This document shows, piece after piece, positions 8,693-17,790 of a stretch of DNA of 64,000 nucleotides. A program made the translations under genes and the position numbers. This DNA is from CAYLYU01 sp964501925 (GTDB lineage: Bacteria > Pseudomonadota > Zetaproteobacteria > Mariprofundales > Mariprofundaceae): NCBI GenBank assembly GCA_964501925.1, contig CAZCTM010000006.1, positions 8,714 to 72,713 of the forward strand, written 5' to 3'. Below the pieces are notes generated by a model. It was not told where the DNA came from. It did not search any database and saw nothing but the letters and a program-made list of their open reading frames with translations. Numbering within the stretch: the first letter of the stretch is position 1; each line of letters begins with the position of its first letter.

Positions 8693-10287
8693 ACGGGATC
8701 AGGCCTGAGAATCGTGTCCCTGGCCTCTGAAAGCATTGCCGGGTGGTCCGTTGAATAATGCAATCCTCTGGACTCTCGCCGCTTCTGGGCGGACACGACC
8801 ATGAGATAGGCTGTCAGGGCCAGGTTGCGCAGTTCAATGAGATCCCGGCCAATGGGATGCTGCCAGTAGTAGGCGGCGATTTCCTCCCGGATCAGGGCAA
8901 GCCGGCGGCGCGCCCTTCTTAGCCGTTCATCGGAACGCACGATGCCGACATAATTGGTCATGGTGGCCCGTATCTCATCCCAGTTCTGTTTGATCTGAAC
9001 GCGCTCGCTTTCCGGTCTTGTTCCACTGGCATCCCATGCGGGCAAATGGGTGCAGATATCGTGTTGCCCGTCTCTGATGATGGCCTTGGCACAAAGATCG
9101 GCCATCACCAGACATTCCAGCAGCGAGTTGCTGGCCAGGCGGTTGGCCCCATGCAGGCCCGTGCAGGCTGTTTCACCAATGACAAAGAGCCGCTCGATCT
9201 CCGTTTCCCCTGAAAGATCCGCCTTGACCCCGCCGCACATGTAATGGGCTGCGGGCACCACGGGGATAGGCTGGTTACGCATATCGATCCCAAGTGCCAG
9301 CAATCGCCGAAAGATGTTTGGGAAATGGGCGCGAATTTTTTCCTCTCCCAAGCTGCGCGCATCGAGAAACACACAATCCGTACCTCTTTTCTTCAGTTCA
9401 TGGTCGATCGCACGGGCAACGATATCTCGGGGAGCCATTTCTCCCTGCTCGTCATATTCGAACATAAAACGTTGGCCTTTCTTGTTGATCAAGCGAGCAC
9501 CTTCACCCCGAAGGGATTCGGTCAGAAGCAGGGTTGTGGCTGCGGGATGAAACAGGCAGGTGGGGTGAAACTGCATGAATTCAAGGTTCATCACCGGGCA
9601 GCCGGCTCTCCAGGCCATGGCAATGCCATCTCCAGTAGCGCCGTGAGGATTGGATGTATACATGTAAACCTTGCCCGCCCCGCCGGTGGCAAGAATGATA
9701 TAGGCCGCCGAGACAGAGATGACCTGTCCATCGGGTGCAAGAAGATAGGCGCCCAGGCAACGGTCAGTTTGGGTACGGTAGTGCTCCAGATGATGACTCG
9801 TAATCAGATCGACGGCCATGTACCCGTGCAACCAGGTTACATTCGGGTGATTGGCAACTTTTCTGAGCAGTGCCTCACCAATGGCGCGGCCTGTAGCATC
9901 CTTGACATGCGCTACCCGGCGCTCGCTGTGACCTCCCTCCCGGGTCAGGTGCAGGTGTCCGGATTCGGTATCAAAAGCCGTCCCCAGATCCGCAAGCTCC
10001 TGGATGATCCTTCCTCCGTGCCTGACCACGGTCTCGACAACATCTTCATGGCAAAGCCCGGCTCCTGCCAGGATGGTATCCTTAATGTGGGCATCAAAGG
10101 AATCCGTCGAGCTGATTGCTCCTGCAATGCCGCCTTGTGCGGCATAGGTATTCGACTCAGGCGGTTCATCCTTGTTGACCATGAGAACGCGGCCGGTATC
10201 AGCAAGTCTTAATGCGGCAAACAAACCTGCCGCTCCACAGCCAATCACCATGAAGTCGAAGTGTCTGTTAGGATGCTTGTTTGTCAT
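8689..10287 (-). CDS. nadB: L-aspartate oxidase
   Basis: 532 residues. FAD enzyme making iminoaspartate, the first step of NAD synthesis from aspartate. It shows the FAD Rossmann motif GCGAAGLFAALRLAD (residues 16-30), the NTYAAQGGIAGA segment, HLTREGGHSERRVAHVKDATG, and TTLLLTESLRGEGA with the active-site Arg, as in the fumarate reductase/NadB family. HYMCGGVKADLSGET and GLHGANRLASNSLLE favour NadB over SdhA. nadA and nadC are not in the window. Confidence 0.95.
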   Translation of the reverse strand: MTNKHPNRHFDFMVIGCGAAGLFAALRLADTGRVLMVNKDEPPESNTYAAQGGIAGAISSTDSFDAHIKDTILAGAGLCHEDVVETVVRHGGRIIQELADLGTAFDTESGHLHLTREGGHSERRVAHVKDATGRAIGEALLRKVANHPNVTWLHGYMAVDLITSHHLEHYRTQTDRCLGAYLLAPDGQVISVSAAYIILATGGAGKVYMYTSNPHGATGDGIAMAWRAGCPVMNLEFMQFHPTCLFHPAATTLLLTESLRGEGARLINKKGQRFMFEYDEQGEMAPRDIVARAIDHELKKRGTDCVFLDARSLGEEKIRAHFPNIFRRLLALGIDMRNQPIPVVPAAHYMCGGVKADLSGETEIERLFVIGETACTGLHGANRLASNSLLECLVMADLCAKAIIRDGQHDICTHLPAWDASGTRPESERVQIKQNWDEIRATMTNYVGIVRSDERLRRARRRLALIREEIAAYYWQHPIGRDLIELRNLALTAYLMVVSAQKRRESRGLHYSTDHPAMLSEARDTILRPDPV

Positions 10288-10380
10288 GATCTTTTTTAAC
10301 CCATTATTATACCTCGCAACATCCTTCTCCGATACCGGCCGGGTCTCGGTGCCTGATTATCACGAAGGTCTTGAAAGGCA

Positions 10381-10410
10381 TTGGAATCCGATTCTGCGGG
10401 AGATTATACT
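10381..10410 (+). promoter_or_regulatory. Possible sigma70 promoter of the degP operon
   Basis: TTGGAA (10381-10386) and TATACT (10405-10410) are 18 bases apart in the 255-base gap between nadB and degP. They match 4/6 and 5/6 of the consensus. I see no RpoE-type GGAACTT element here. The rest of the gap shows no other clear structure. Confidence 0.3.
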
Positions 10411-10542
10411 TGTTATCGTGCTGCTGGTGAGGTTGTGGTTGAACGACAGGTATTATTTATCGTTTTGATGGCTTTTTTTCATATTGTCTTCATGCGGGCA
10501 GATCAGCATTTGTGCCCAATTCCCTAACCAGAGGAGTCTGTC

Positions 10543-11931
10543 ATGCGTTTTCGGATGGTTGCTGTTGCCCTGTTCGCCCTTCTTGTCTTCACCGGTTCGG
10601 CCTACGCCGAGCTCCCCAGTTTTGCAGATTTGGCCGCCAAGCAGAAAGATGCCGTAGTCAACATTAGTACAACCCAGGTTGTTCAGGGTTTCCAGGGTAT
10701 GCCCCAGGGCGGTCCATTTGGCTCTCCGTTTGATCAATTCTTCCAGGAATTTTTCAAGAATATGCCACCCCAGGAACGTCATTCGCTTGGTTCCGGTTTT
10801 CTCATCTCCTCGGACGGCTATGTTGTGACCAACAATCATGTCGTGGATCGCGCCGATGAGGTGATTGTCAAGACAAGTGACGGCTCGGAATATGAGGCGA
10901 AGATTATCGGCAAGGATACCAAACTTGACATAGCACTCCTTAAAATCGATGGCGAGGGTTTTTCGACCGTCACGTTCGGTGATTCCGACAAGTTGAGAGT
11001 CGGGGACTGGGTTCTGGCCATTGGCAATCCCTTTGGCCTTGAACAGACGGTGACGGCAGGCATTGTTTCCGCCAAGGGACGGGTCATTGGAATGGGACCC
11101 TATGATGATTTTATTCAGACGGATGCATCCATCAATCCCGGAAACTCGGGTGGCCCCCTGTTCAATCTGAAAGGGGAAGTTGTGGGGATCAATACGGCGA
11201 TCTTCTCCAAAAGCGGGGGGAATATCGGCATTGGTTTTGCCATTCCGATCAATGTCGCCAAACCCGTGATTCAGGAGTTGAAGGCTACCGGTCATGTCAG
11301 GCGGGCCCGTCTTGGCATCTACATTGCCGCTGTTGACCGGGAAACCAAGAAGGCCCTGAACCTGAAAAATACCAATGGTGCGCTGGTTCGCCAGGTTGAA
11401 AAGGGATCAGCTGCCGACAAGGCTGGGATCAAGGCGGGTGATGTGATCGTCGGAATCGACAGGGAACCCATCAAACGGGTCCATGATTTGCCCATCCGTG
11501 TTGCCAGGCACAAACCCGGTGACAAGGTACGTATCGACCTGATCAGAAATGGTCGTCACAAGACGGTTGTTGTGAAGGTTGAAGAAATGCCCGAAGAGGA
11601 GACAGAGGATGCCTCGGTCGCCCAGTCACGTCCAAGACTCGGTCTTGGTCTCACCGACCTGAAAGAGGAGCAGGCCAAGGAGCTTGGAACCAGCGTGAAA
11701 CATGGTGTGCTGGTTCGGGAAGTCCGGCATGGTTCTCCTGCGGCACGTGCCGGTATCCAGCAGGGTGATGTCATCTACCAGATCAATCGCAAGTCGATTC
11801 GCAATACGAAGGACTTCAAGAAGATTGTTGAGAAGATCAAGGGCGGTGAGGTGCTCCGGATCTTGCTTGATCGCCGTGGCGATGAGGTCTTCACCATACT
11901 GCGGGTTCCAAAGATGAGAGGTGACCATTAA
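10543..11931 (+). CDS. degP: Periplasmic serine protease of the DegP/HtrA family
   Basis: 462 residues. Signal peptide at residues 1-22 ending AYA. The trypsin-like domain has the catalytic triad His99 (TNNHVVD), Asp129 (KLDIALLKI) and Ser202 (GNSGGP). Two PDZ domains follow (about 285-365 and 380-455). It acts as a periplasmic quality-control protease and chaperone. GAGGAG lies before the ATG. The stop overlaps the start of the glutaredoxin-like gene, so 10543-14733 probably forms one operon. DegQ or MucD would be equally good names. Confidence 0.94.
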   Translation: MRFRMVAVALFALLVFTGSAYAELPSFADLAAKQKDAVVNISTTQVVQGFQGMPQGGPFGSPFDQFFQEFFKNMPPQERHSLGSGFLISSDGYVVTNNHVVDRADEVIVKTSDGSEYEAKIIGKDTKLDIALLKIDGEGFSTVTFGDSDKLRVGDWVLAIGNPFGLEQTVTAGIVSAKGRVIGMGPYDDFIQTDASINPGNSGGPLFNLKGEVVGINTAIFSKSGGNIGIGFAIPINVAKPVIQELKATGHVRRARLGIYIAAVDRETKKALNLKNTNGALVRQVEKGSAADKAGIKAGDVIVGIDREPIKRVHDLPIRVARHKPGDKVRIDLIRNGRHKTVVVKVEEMPEEETEDASVAQSRPRLGLGLTDLKEEQAKELGTSVKHGVLVREVRHGSPAARAGIQQGDVIYQINRKSIRNTKDFKKIVEKIKGGEVLRILLDRRGDEVFTILRVPKMRGDH

Positions 11932-12206
11932 TGCCCGGAAACGTGCCACTGGTCCAGATACTCTCGCGGCGCAATTGCTGTCTGTGCGAGGATGCCAAGG
12001 AAGTGGTGCGACGCGTGGCCATCCGGGGACTGTGTGAGTGGGAAGAGATTGACGTTGATGTGGACCCGGAACTCCGGGCTAGGTACGGGATGGACATTCC
12101 CGTTGTCCTCATCAATGGCCGCAAGGCGTTCAAGCACAGACTGGATGAGTCCGCGCTTTGCTTGAGGTTAAGTCGAGAGCAGCTTCGGGGAAATGCAACA
12201 TGCTGA
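11931..12206 (+). CDS. Glutaredoxin-like protein (DUF836/thioredoxin fold)
   Basis: 91 residues with an early cysteine motif CCLC (residues 16-19) in a beta-alpha-beta thioredoxin-fold start, followed by WEEIDVDVDPELRARYGMDIPVVLINGRK, which contains the cis-proline typical of glutaredoxin-like proteins. There is no signal peptide, so it is cytosolic. It overlaps the degP stop by one base and its own end overlaps the next gene, a TlpA-type oxidoreductase, which suggests a thiol-redox role. The substrate is unknown. Confidence 0.82.
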   Translation: MPGNVPLVQILSRRNCCLCEDAKEVVRRVAIRGLCEWEEIDVDVDPELRARYGMDIPVVLINGRKAFKHRLDESALCLRLSREQLRGNATC

Positions 12207-12715
12207 AACGATGGTTACTGATGGTGGGAATCCTGGCTGGCGCCGGGCTCGCCATCTGGTTCGGTCTTCCGGGCGCGCAGGCGCATATCAAGGTGGGTGA
12301 TCCGGCTCCCGTCTTTTCCCTGCCGGATCTCTCCGGGGAGATTAGGACCGAGCCGGTCAACAGTGTGGTTCTTGTAAACTTCTGGGCTACCTGGTGCCCC
12401 CCCTGCAGGGAAGAAATGCCGTCAATGGCGGCACTGCATCGCAGGCTGGAATCAAAGGGACTGCATATCGTGGCCGTTTCGGTTGATCGTGATGCCAGCG
12501 CCCTGGCGGGGTTTGTCCGCGAATACAATCTTCCGTTCCAGGTTCTGCATGATAAGGACAGCAAGATTTCACGGGTGTATGGTGTTTTTCGCTATCCCGA
12601 AAGTTTCCTGATTGACCGAACAGGTAAAATCCGCAGGCATTTGATCGGTGCCATCGAGTGGACATCACCCAGCATCCTCAGTGATATCGAACAGTTGCTC
12701 GCGGAAACCGGTTAA
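12200..12715 (+). CDS. TlpA/ResA-type thiol:disulfide oxidoreductase
   Basis: 171 residues from ATG 12200 (an ORF extension to 12158 is ignored because it would bypass the signal anchor). The N-terminal hydrophobic segment RWLLMVGILAGAGLAIWFGL suggests export or membrane anchoring. The AhpC/TSA-type thioredoxin domain has the active-site WCPPC motif in FWATWCPPCREEMPS near residues 64-78. It is likely a periplasmic disulfide reductase, for example for cytochrome c maturation (DsbE-like), but no ccm genes are present to confirm this. Confidence 0.9.
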   Translation: MLKRWLLMVGILAGAGLAIWFGLPGAQAHIKVGDPAPVFSLPDLSGEIRTEPVNSVVLVNFWATWCPPCREEMPSMAALHRRLESKGLHIVAVSVDRDASALAGFVREYNLPFQVLHDKDSKISRVYGVFRYPESFLIDRTGKIRRHLIGAIEWTSPSILSDIEQLLAETG

Positions 12716-12717
12716 TA

Positions 12718-14733
12718 TTGCCTGCTGACATTGAACGTCGGATCAAGCGGCTTCGCGCTGAGCTCAGGGAACACAATTATCGCTACTATGTGCTGGATGC
12801 ACCGGTTATTTCAGATGCGGAATACGACGCTCTTCTTCGTGAGCTGGAAGAGCTGGAGGCAAAATCCGGCTTGCCGGTTCCCGAAGATTCGCCAACAAGG
12901 CAGGTTGGTGCGCCACCAAGTCCGGCTTTCACTCCCCGCAAACACGGGGAACCCATGCTTTCGCTTGCCAATGCCTTTTCAGAGGCCGAGATCCTCGCTT
13001 TTGACAAGCGAGTACGGCAACTCCTAAAAGGGGAGCCCTTTTCTTACATAGCTGAGCCAAAGATCGACGGTCTTGCCGTCAACCTCTGCTATGAGGATGG
13101 CTATCTGCTCTATGCGGCAACACGCGGCGATGGCTTTACCGGCGAGGATGTCACAAACAATGTCCGCACGATCAAAGACGACGTTCCGTGGCATCTCGGG
13201 CGTGAAATACCGGGCAGGTTGGAGGTGAGGGGTGAGGTCTTCATGACCAAGGCGGACTTCGTGCAACTGAATGAGCAGCAGGAAGAAGCCGGGGAGAAAA
13301 CGTTTGCCAATCCGAGAAATGCTGCCGCCGGGTCCTTGCGCCAACTTGATCCAAGGATCACGGCCAGCCGGCCGCTTCATTTTTTCGCCTACGGAACCGG
13401 AACGGGTGGTGAAAACCTGGCCGAGACCCAGAGCGGTCTTCTGGATAACCTCCATGATCTCGGATTTCCGGTTCAGCCCTACAGCATCATGGCCAATGCC
13501 CAGGAAATGGTTGAGCATTTCCATACCATTGAAAAGAAACGGGACAGCTTCCCGTACGAGATTGATGGCATCGTTTACAAGGTCAATGAACGTTCGCTGC
13601 AACTCAGGCTGGGATCAGTCTCCCGCTCACCCCGGTGGGCCATCGCATACAAGTTTCCCGCGCAGGAGAGTGAAACCGTCATCGAGAATATTGAATGGCA
13701 TGTGGGAAGAACGGGTGTGATTACGCCGGTGGCCGTGATGAGGCCTGTCAGGGTAGGAGGTGTGACCGTCTCAAGGGCCACGCTGCACAACATCAATGAA
13801 CTGAGGCGGAAGGATGTTCGGATGGGCGACCGGGTTCTGATCCGTCGGGCTGGAGATGTCATTCCTGAGATTGTGCGTGTTTTAGCAGGGACAAGCAGGC
13901 CCGCTCCTCCTGAGGAACCCCGTCATTGTCCATCCTGCGGTGCCGTGGCACACCATATCAAGGGTGAAGTCGCGCTGCGATGCAGTGCCGGTCTCTCCTG
14001 TCCCGCCCAGCTGAAAGAACGCATTCGTCATTTTGCCTCACGTGAGGCCATGGACATCGAGGGCCTGGGTGAAAAGCTTGCCGCCCAGCTTGTGGATACC
14101 GGACTGGTCAAGAGCATTTCAGATGTCTATCAGCTACGGGAAGATGATCTGCTTTCATTGCCCGGCATGGCCGAAAAGAAAGTGGGCAATTTACTTCAGG
14201 CGATCCGGAACAGTAAGCAAAGGCCGCTTTCCAGATTCCTCTACGCCCTGGGGATTCGACATGTAGGCCAGGCCACGGCAGTTGCCCTTTCTGAGCACTT
14301 CGGCAGCCTGGAGTCCATACGGGATGCGGACCTGCAATCCCTGCAAGATGTTCCCGACATTGGTCCTGAGGTGGCCTCAAGCCTGGTCACCTTTTTCTCC
14401 GAGCCGCACAACCGGCAGGTTTTGGCCAGACTCGAGGAATTGGGTGTCCGACCCAGGCCGGAGGTTCGCCGGGTCATCCGTACACATCCTCTGGCCGGCA
14501 AAACGGTTGTGATCACCGGCAGCCTGACCGGGATGTCCCGGCGGCAGGCACACGAAATGTTACGTCATGTGGGGGCACGACCTGCGTCTGACGTTTCGAG
14601 AAAGACGGACTATGTTGTGGTCGGGTCGAATCCCGGCTCGAAACTGGACAGGGCAAGATTGCTGGGTGTCGAGATTGTGGACGAAAAAAAGCTTCTGGAG
14701 TGGCTTGAGTCCCAGGGCCATTCCGGGTCTTAA
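12718..14733 (+). CDS. ligA: NAD-dependent DNA ligase
   Basis: 671 residues, the standard LigA length. Domain Ia with YRYYVLDAPVISDAEYDALL (21-40); adenylation domain with the nucleotidyl lysine in KIDG (115-118); OB fold; four-cysteine zinc finger (CPSCG, then two further Cys around residues 400-430); helix-hairpin-helix region (LPGMAEKKVGNLL); and a C-terminal BRCT domain (about 590-670). The start is TTG at 12718, two bases after the tlpA-like stop; no better start codon exists. It seals nicks in replication and repair. Confidence 0.97.
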   Translation: MPADIERRIKRLRAELREHNYRYYVLDAPVISDAEYDALLRELEELEAKSGLPVPEDSPTRQVGAPPSPAFTPRKHGEPMLSLANAFSEAEILAFDKRVRQLLKGEPFSYIAEPKIDGLAVNLCYEDGYLLYAATRGDGFTGEDVTNNVRTIKDDVPWHLGREIPGRLEVRGEVFMTKADFVQLNEQQEEAGEKTFANPRNAAAGSLRQLDPRITASRPLHFFAYGTGTGGENLAETQSGLLDNLHDLGFPVQPYSIMANAQEMVEHFHTIEKKRDSFPYEIDGIVYKVNERSLQLRLGSVSRSPRWAIAYKFPAQESETVIENIEWHVGRTGVITPVAVMRPVRVGGVTVSRATLHNINELRRKDVRMGDRVLIRRAGDVIPEIVRVLAGTSRPAPPEEPRHCPSCGAVAHHIKGEVALRCSAGLSCPAQLKERIRHFASREAMDIEGLGEKLAAQLVDTGLVKSISDVYQLREDDLLSLPGMAEKKVGNLLQAIRNSKQRPLSRFLYALGIRHVGQATAVALSEHFGSLESIRDADLQSLQDVPDIGPEVASSLVTFFSEPHNRQVLARLEELGVRPRPEVRRVIRTHPLAGKTVVITGSLTGMSRRQAHEMLRHVGARPASDVSRKTDYVVVGSNPGSKLDRARLLGVEIVDEKKLLEWLESQGHSGS

Positions 14734-14830
14734 ACATCGGTCACTCAGACATCGAATGGGGCCGTTTGCGTTTACTCCCCTCTTTTTTCCGAGGCAGCTA
14801 TCTTTAACATAAGGCTGGAAAGGGGTGGTT

Positions 14831-16378
14831 ATGAATGAGAGGGAGCAAGCTAATCTAGGCAGGCTGCTGATTTACAGGGCCCTGATCGCAGGCCTGATCC
14901 TTATCATTGCGGTCTATTTCTATTTTCAACCTATTCCGGCCCTGCAAAGACAGGTGCTTCTTTTTGTGTCGGCCTCCTTTATCTTCTTCATGCTTCCCGA
15001 ATTCTGGTTATCGAAAACACGGCTTGCGCTGCCATACAAACTGGCCTTCCAGTTCTTTCCCGACCTTCTTCTGGTTTCCGGTCTGGTGTTTGCCACGGGT
15101 GGGCAGGCCAGCCCTTTCGCTTTCATTTACGGACTTATCGTTGTGGTGGCCGGTAGTCTGGCTCATCCCCTTTTCGTGCAGGTAGTGGGTCTGACAAGCT
15201 GTATCTGTTACCTCGCAGCCGTGCACCTTTATTCCTGGCGTTTTGGGATCTTCGTCACGACTGATCAGACATTGCACATTCTTTTGCAGACCTTGGCCCT
15301 GCTTCTGGTAACCGGTGTTGTGGCGGCCATGGCAAGACGAAGACAACAGCTTGTTTCAGAAAGCAGCCAGGTTCGCCGTCAGCATCAAAACCTGCAGGAG
15401 TTGCTTGCCAGGGTTACGGAAAGTATGCAGGAGGGATTGCTGGTCCTGGACGAAGACATGAAGGTTCAGGATGCCAATGAAGCGGCAAAGAAGCTTTTGC
15501 ATTTCTCTGGGGATATCCAGGGGAGGAAACTGGATGAGCTGATTCATTTGCCTGCAGGTCTGAAGGATTTTGTTGCTTCAGCCTCAAGGGATGTTTATCG
15601 GGAGGAATGGAATGACAAGGGGCACACCTGGCTCATTACCATGAATCGTCTGCCGGAGGATCATCGAGGGGTGCCCATGTGGCTGATGCAGATTGCCAAC
15701 ATCAGTGAGCTTCGGGAGCTGCAACGCAGGCTTGCAGAGAAGGACAAGCTGGCAACACTGGGGCGAATGGCTGCCCACCTGGCGCATGAGATCCGGAATC
15801 CGCTTCAAACCATAGGTCAGGCCATGGAGCTGATGCCTGTCGGAACCACAAGCCAGGATCGTGAAATACGCGAGATTGTGATGTCGGAGATTCGGAGACT
15901 GAACAGACTTGTTTCGGACATGCTTGATTTTTCAAGTCCGCTGCAACCCCAGCCATCAAGGGTGCATTTGCCCGCCATCATCCATTCGGCCATCCAGCAG
16001 GTGGATATGAAAGGGAGGCATCATATTCGGAGCACGTGCGAACTGGAAAACGTCAATATAGATATCGATCACTTCAGGCTTGTGATTGACAATCTGCTCA
16101 GCAACGCCGTTCATGCCAGTCCAGAGCCCGGTAGCGTAAGGGTTGGGTTTCGCGCCTGCGGTGAGCGACGCTGGTTGCTCGAGGTCGAAGATCAGGGTCG
16201 GGGGATCCCCAGGGAAATACGCCACAGGCTTTTTGAGCCGTTTGTTACTGGACATCAGGGCGGGTTCGGTTTGGGATTGGCAACCGTTCAACAGGTGTGC
16301 AAGACCAATGGCTGGGAGATCACGGTTCAATCTCTGGAACATGGAACCCTTTTCCAGGTGATTGGAAGACAAGCCTAG
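14831..16378 (+). CDS. pilS: PilS-like sensor histidine kinase
   Basis: 515 residues. Six hydrophobic segments fill residues 15-170, followed by a PAS domain (about 195-290) and a histidine kinase core: phosphoacceptor H in AHLAHEIRNPLQT (near 318), N box DNLLSNAVHASPEPG, and the G boxes EDQGRGIP and GGFGLGLATVQQV. This architecture, directly before an NtrC-family regulator and pilD, is that of PilS, which controls type IV pilin expression. ATG 14831 is preferred over GTG 14825 because AAAGGGG lies five bases upstream of it. Confidence 0.9.
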   Translation: MNEREQANLGRLLIYRALIAGLILIIAVYFYFQPIPALQRQVLLFVSASFIFFMLPEFWLSKTRLALPYKLAFQFFPDLLLVSGLVFATGGQASPFAFIYGLIVVVAGSLAHPLFVQVVGLTSCICYLAAVHLYSWRFGIFVTTDQTLHILLQTLALLLVTGVVAAMARRRQQLVSESSQVRRQHQNLQELLARVTESMQEGLLVLDEDMKVQDANEAAKKLLHFSGDIQGRKLDELIHLPAGLKDFVASASRDVYREEWNDKGHTWLITMNRLPEDHRGVPMWLMQIANISELRELQRRLAEKDKLATLGRMAAHLAHEIRNPLQTIGQAMELMPVGTTSQDREIREIVMSEIRRLNRLVSDMLDFSSPLQPQPSRVHLPAIIHSAIQQVDMKGRHHIRSTCELENVNIDIDHFRLVIDNLLSNAVHASPEPGSVRVGFRACGERRWLLEVEDQGRGIPREIRHRLFEPFVTGHQGGFGLGLATVQQVCKTNGWEITVQSLEHGTLFQVIGRQA

Positions 16379-16422
16379 CTGAATCCTGCTGGCGGTTGTC
16401 AGAACACATATGAGGGAGATGC

Positions 16423-17790
16423 ATGGCCAGAGTGCTGCTCGTAGAGGATGAGGCTAACGGACGGCGGATCCTAACCCTTTCGCTCCGGTCAAGGGGCCAT
16501 GATGTTCAGGCCTGCCCTTCTTCGGAGAAGGCCTTTGAGCTTCTCGGACAGGAAAGGTTTGACATCATCTTGACCGATCTGCGTCTGCATGGGCGAGATG
16601 CTGGTCTCGATGTCATCCGAAAAAGCTCGGAACTGCAACCTGAGGCCAGGGTGCTGCTGGTTAGCGCCTATGCCAGCCTGGATACGGCCGTGGCTGCCAT
16701 GCGTGAAGGTGCTTTCGACTATCTGACAAAACCCGTGTCCAGTGAAGACCTGGCGCTGGCAGTCGAACGGGCTCTTGCTGACAGGGTGAACAGGACCGGC
16801 AAACAGGACACGTCAGCTTCTGTCGATCCGGGCCCGCACACGTTGATTGGCTCCTCGATGGTGATGGAACGCCTGCGTGACCGTATCGTCCGTGTGGCAA
16901 AAAGTGACCATCCCGTCCTGATACTGGGTGAGCCCGGAACGGGAAAGGGGCTTGCAGCGCATATGATTCACCGGTTTTCACACCGTTCCCACGGTCCTTT
17001 TGTCCGGGCACATTGTGGGGCCATGCCCACGGGAATGCATGAAGCGGAGATCTTTGGTAACAGAGACAGGTCATATTCTGGAGGTTCATCCGGTCATCAG
17101 GGTCTTCTGGGAGCGGCTGAGGGGGGCACACTTTTTCTTGAAGAGGTGAATGAGATCCCCATGCTTGTTCAGCTGAGGCTTTTTCGATTCCTAGAGCAAC
17201 AGAAGGATGAAACGGATGAAGGGAAGATCCGGGATAAAGGGGTGCGGATCGTTGCGGCCAGCAGCCGTGATCTCTCGGATGAGGTCAGGGAAGGCAGGTT
17301 CAGGAAAGATTTGTTTTACCACTTGAATGTGGTCCCCATATACATGCCCCCCTTACGCCATCACCGTGAGGACATTGATGAACTTGTCAGCCATTTTCTT
17401 GACCGGTGGAGGGGGTCGGAAGATGTGCCGGGTTTGAGTCAGCCTTTTATGGACAAGCTAAAGACGCTGTCATTCACCGGTAACGTACGTGAACTTGAAA
17501 TCCTGATACAGCGGGCGATGACCTTGAGGCAAGGCAAGGTCCTGGATGTCTCCCTTCTGGACGAACTCAGCGAAGACCCTATGCATTCTGCGGAGATGTC
17601 TCTGGATGCATTCGGTGCGCAAGGTATCCGGCTGGATGACTGGCTGGATGAGATGGAAAAACGAATGATCAGCCAGGCCCTGGAAAAGTCGGGAGGCAAC
17701 ATTACACGGGCAGCCACCCTTCTGGGCATCAGTTTCCGCTCGCTCAGATACAGGCTCCACAAGCTTGGCCTGCATGGCAGGGATGAGTGA
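16423..17790 (+). CDS. pilR: PilR-like NtrC-family response regulator with degenerate AAA+ motifs
   Basis: 455 residues: receiver domain (phosphoacceptor Asp52 in ILTDLRL, Lys103 in LTKPV), AAA+ domain (140-370) and Fis-type helix-turn-helix (410-450, GGNITRAATLLGISFRSLRYRL). Walker A is intact as GEPGTGKG (169-176). However, the sigma54-contact GAFTGA loop reads RSYSGG (216-221), the Walker B DE is EE (TLFLEE, 236-241), and the second arginine finger of the FRxDLxxRL motif is His (FRKDLFYHL). It is probably the partner of the preceding kinase. Whether it can open sigma54 promoters is doubtful. Confidence 0.88.
   Translation: MARVLLVEDEANGRRILTLSLRSRGHDVQACPSSEKAFELLGQERFDIILTDLRLHGRDAGLDVIRKSSELQPEARVLLVSAYASLDTAVAAMREGAFDYLTKPVSSEDLALAVERALADRVNRTGKQDTSASVDPGPHTLIGSSMVMERLRDRIVRVAKSDHPVLILGEPGTGKGLAAHMIHRFSHRSHGPFVRAHCGAMPTGMHEAEIFGNRDRSYSGGSSGHQGLLGAAEGGTLFLEEVNEIPMLVQLRLFRFLEQQKDETDEGKIRDKGVRIVAASSRDLSDEVREGRFRKDLFYHLNVVPIYMPPLRHHREDIDELVSHFLDRWRGSEDVPGLSQPFMDKLKTLSFTGNVRELEILIQRAMTLRQGKVLDVSLLDELSEDPMHSAEMSLDAFGAQGIRLDDWLDEMEKRMISQALEKSGGNITRAATLLGISFRSLRYRLHKLGLHGRDE

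Noticed and set aside
9244..10212. 322-codon open frame antisense to nadB
   Set aside because: Shadow of the nadB coding frame; composition is typical of an antisense frame and it has no ribosome binding site or recognisable domain.
10453..11295. 280-codon minus-strand frame opposite degP
   Set aside because: Antisense to a full-length, clearly functional protease gene; no own signals.
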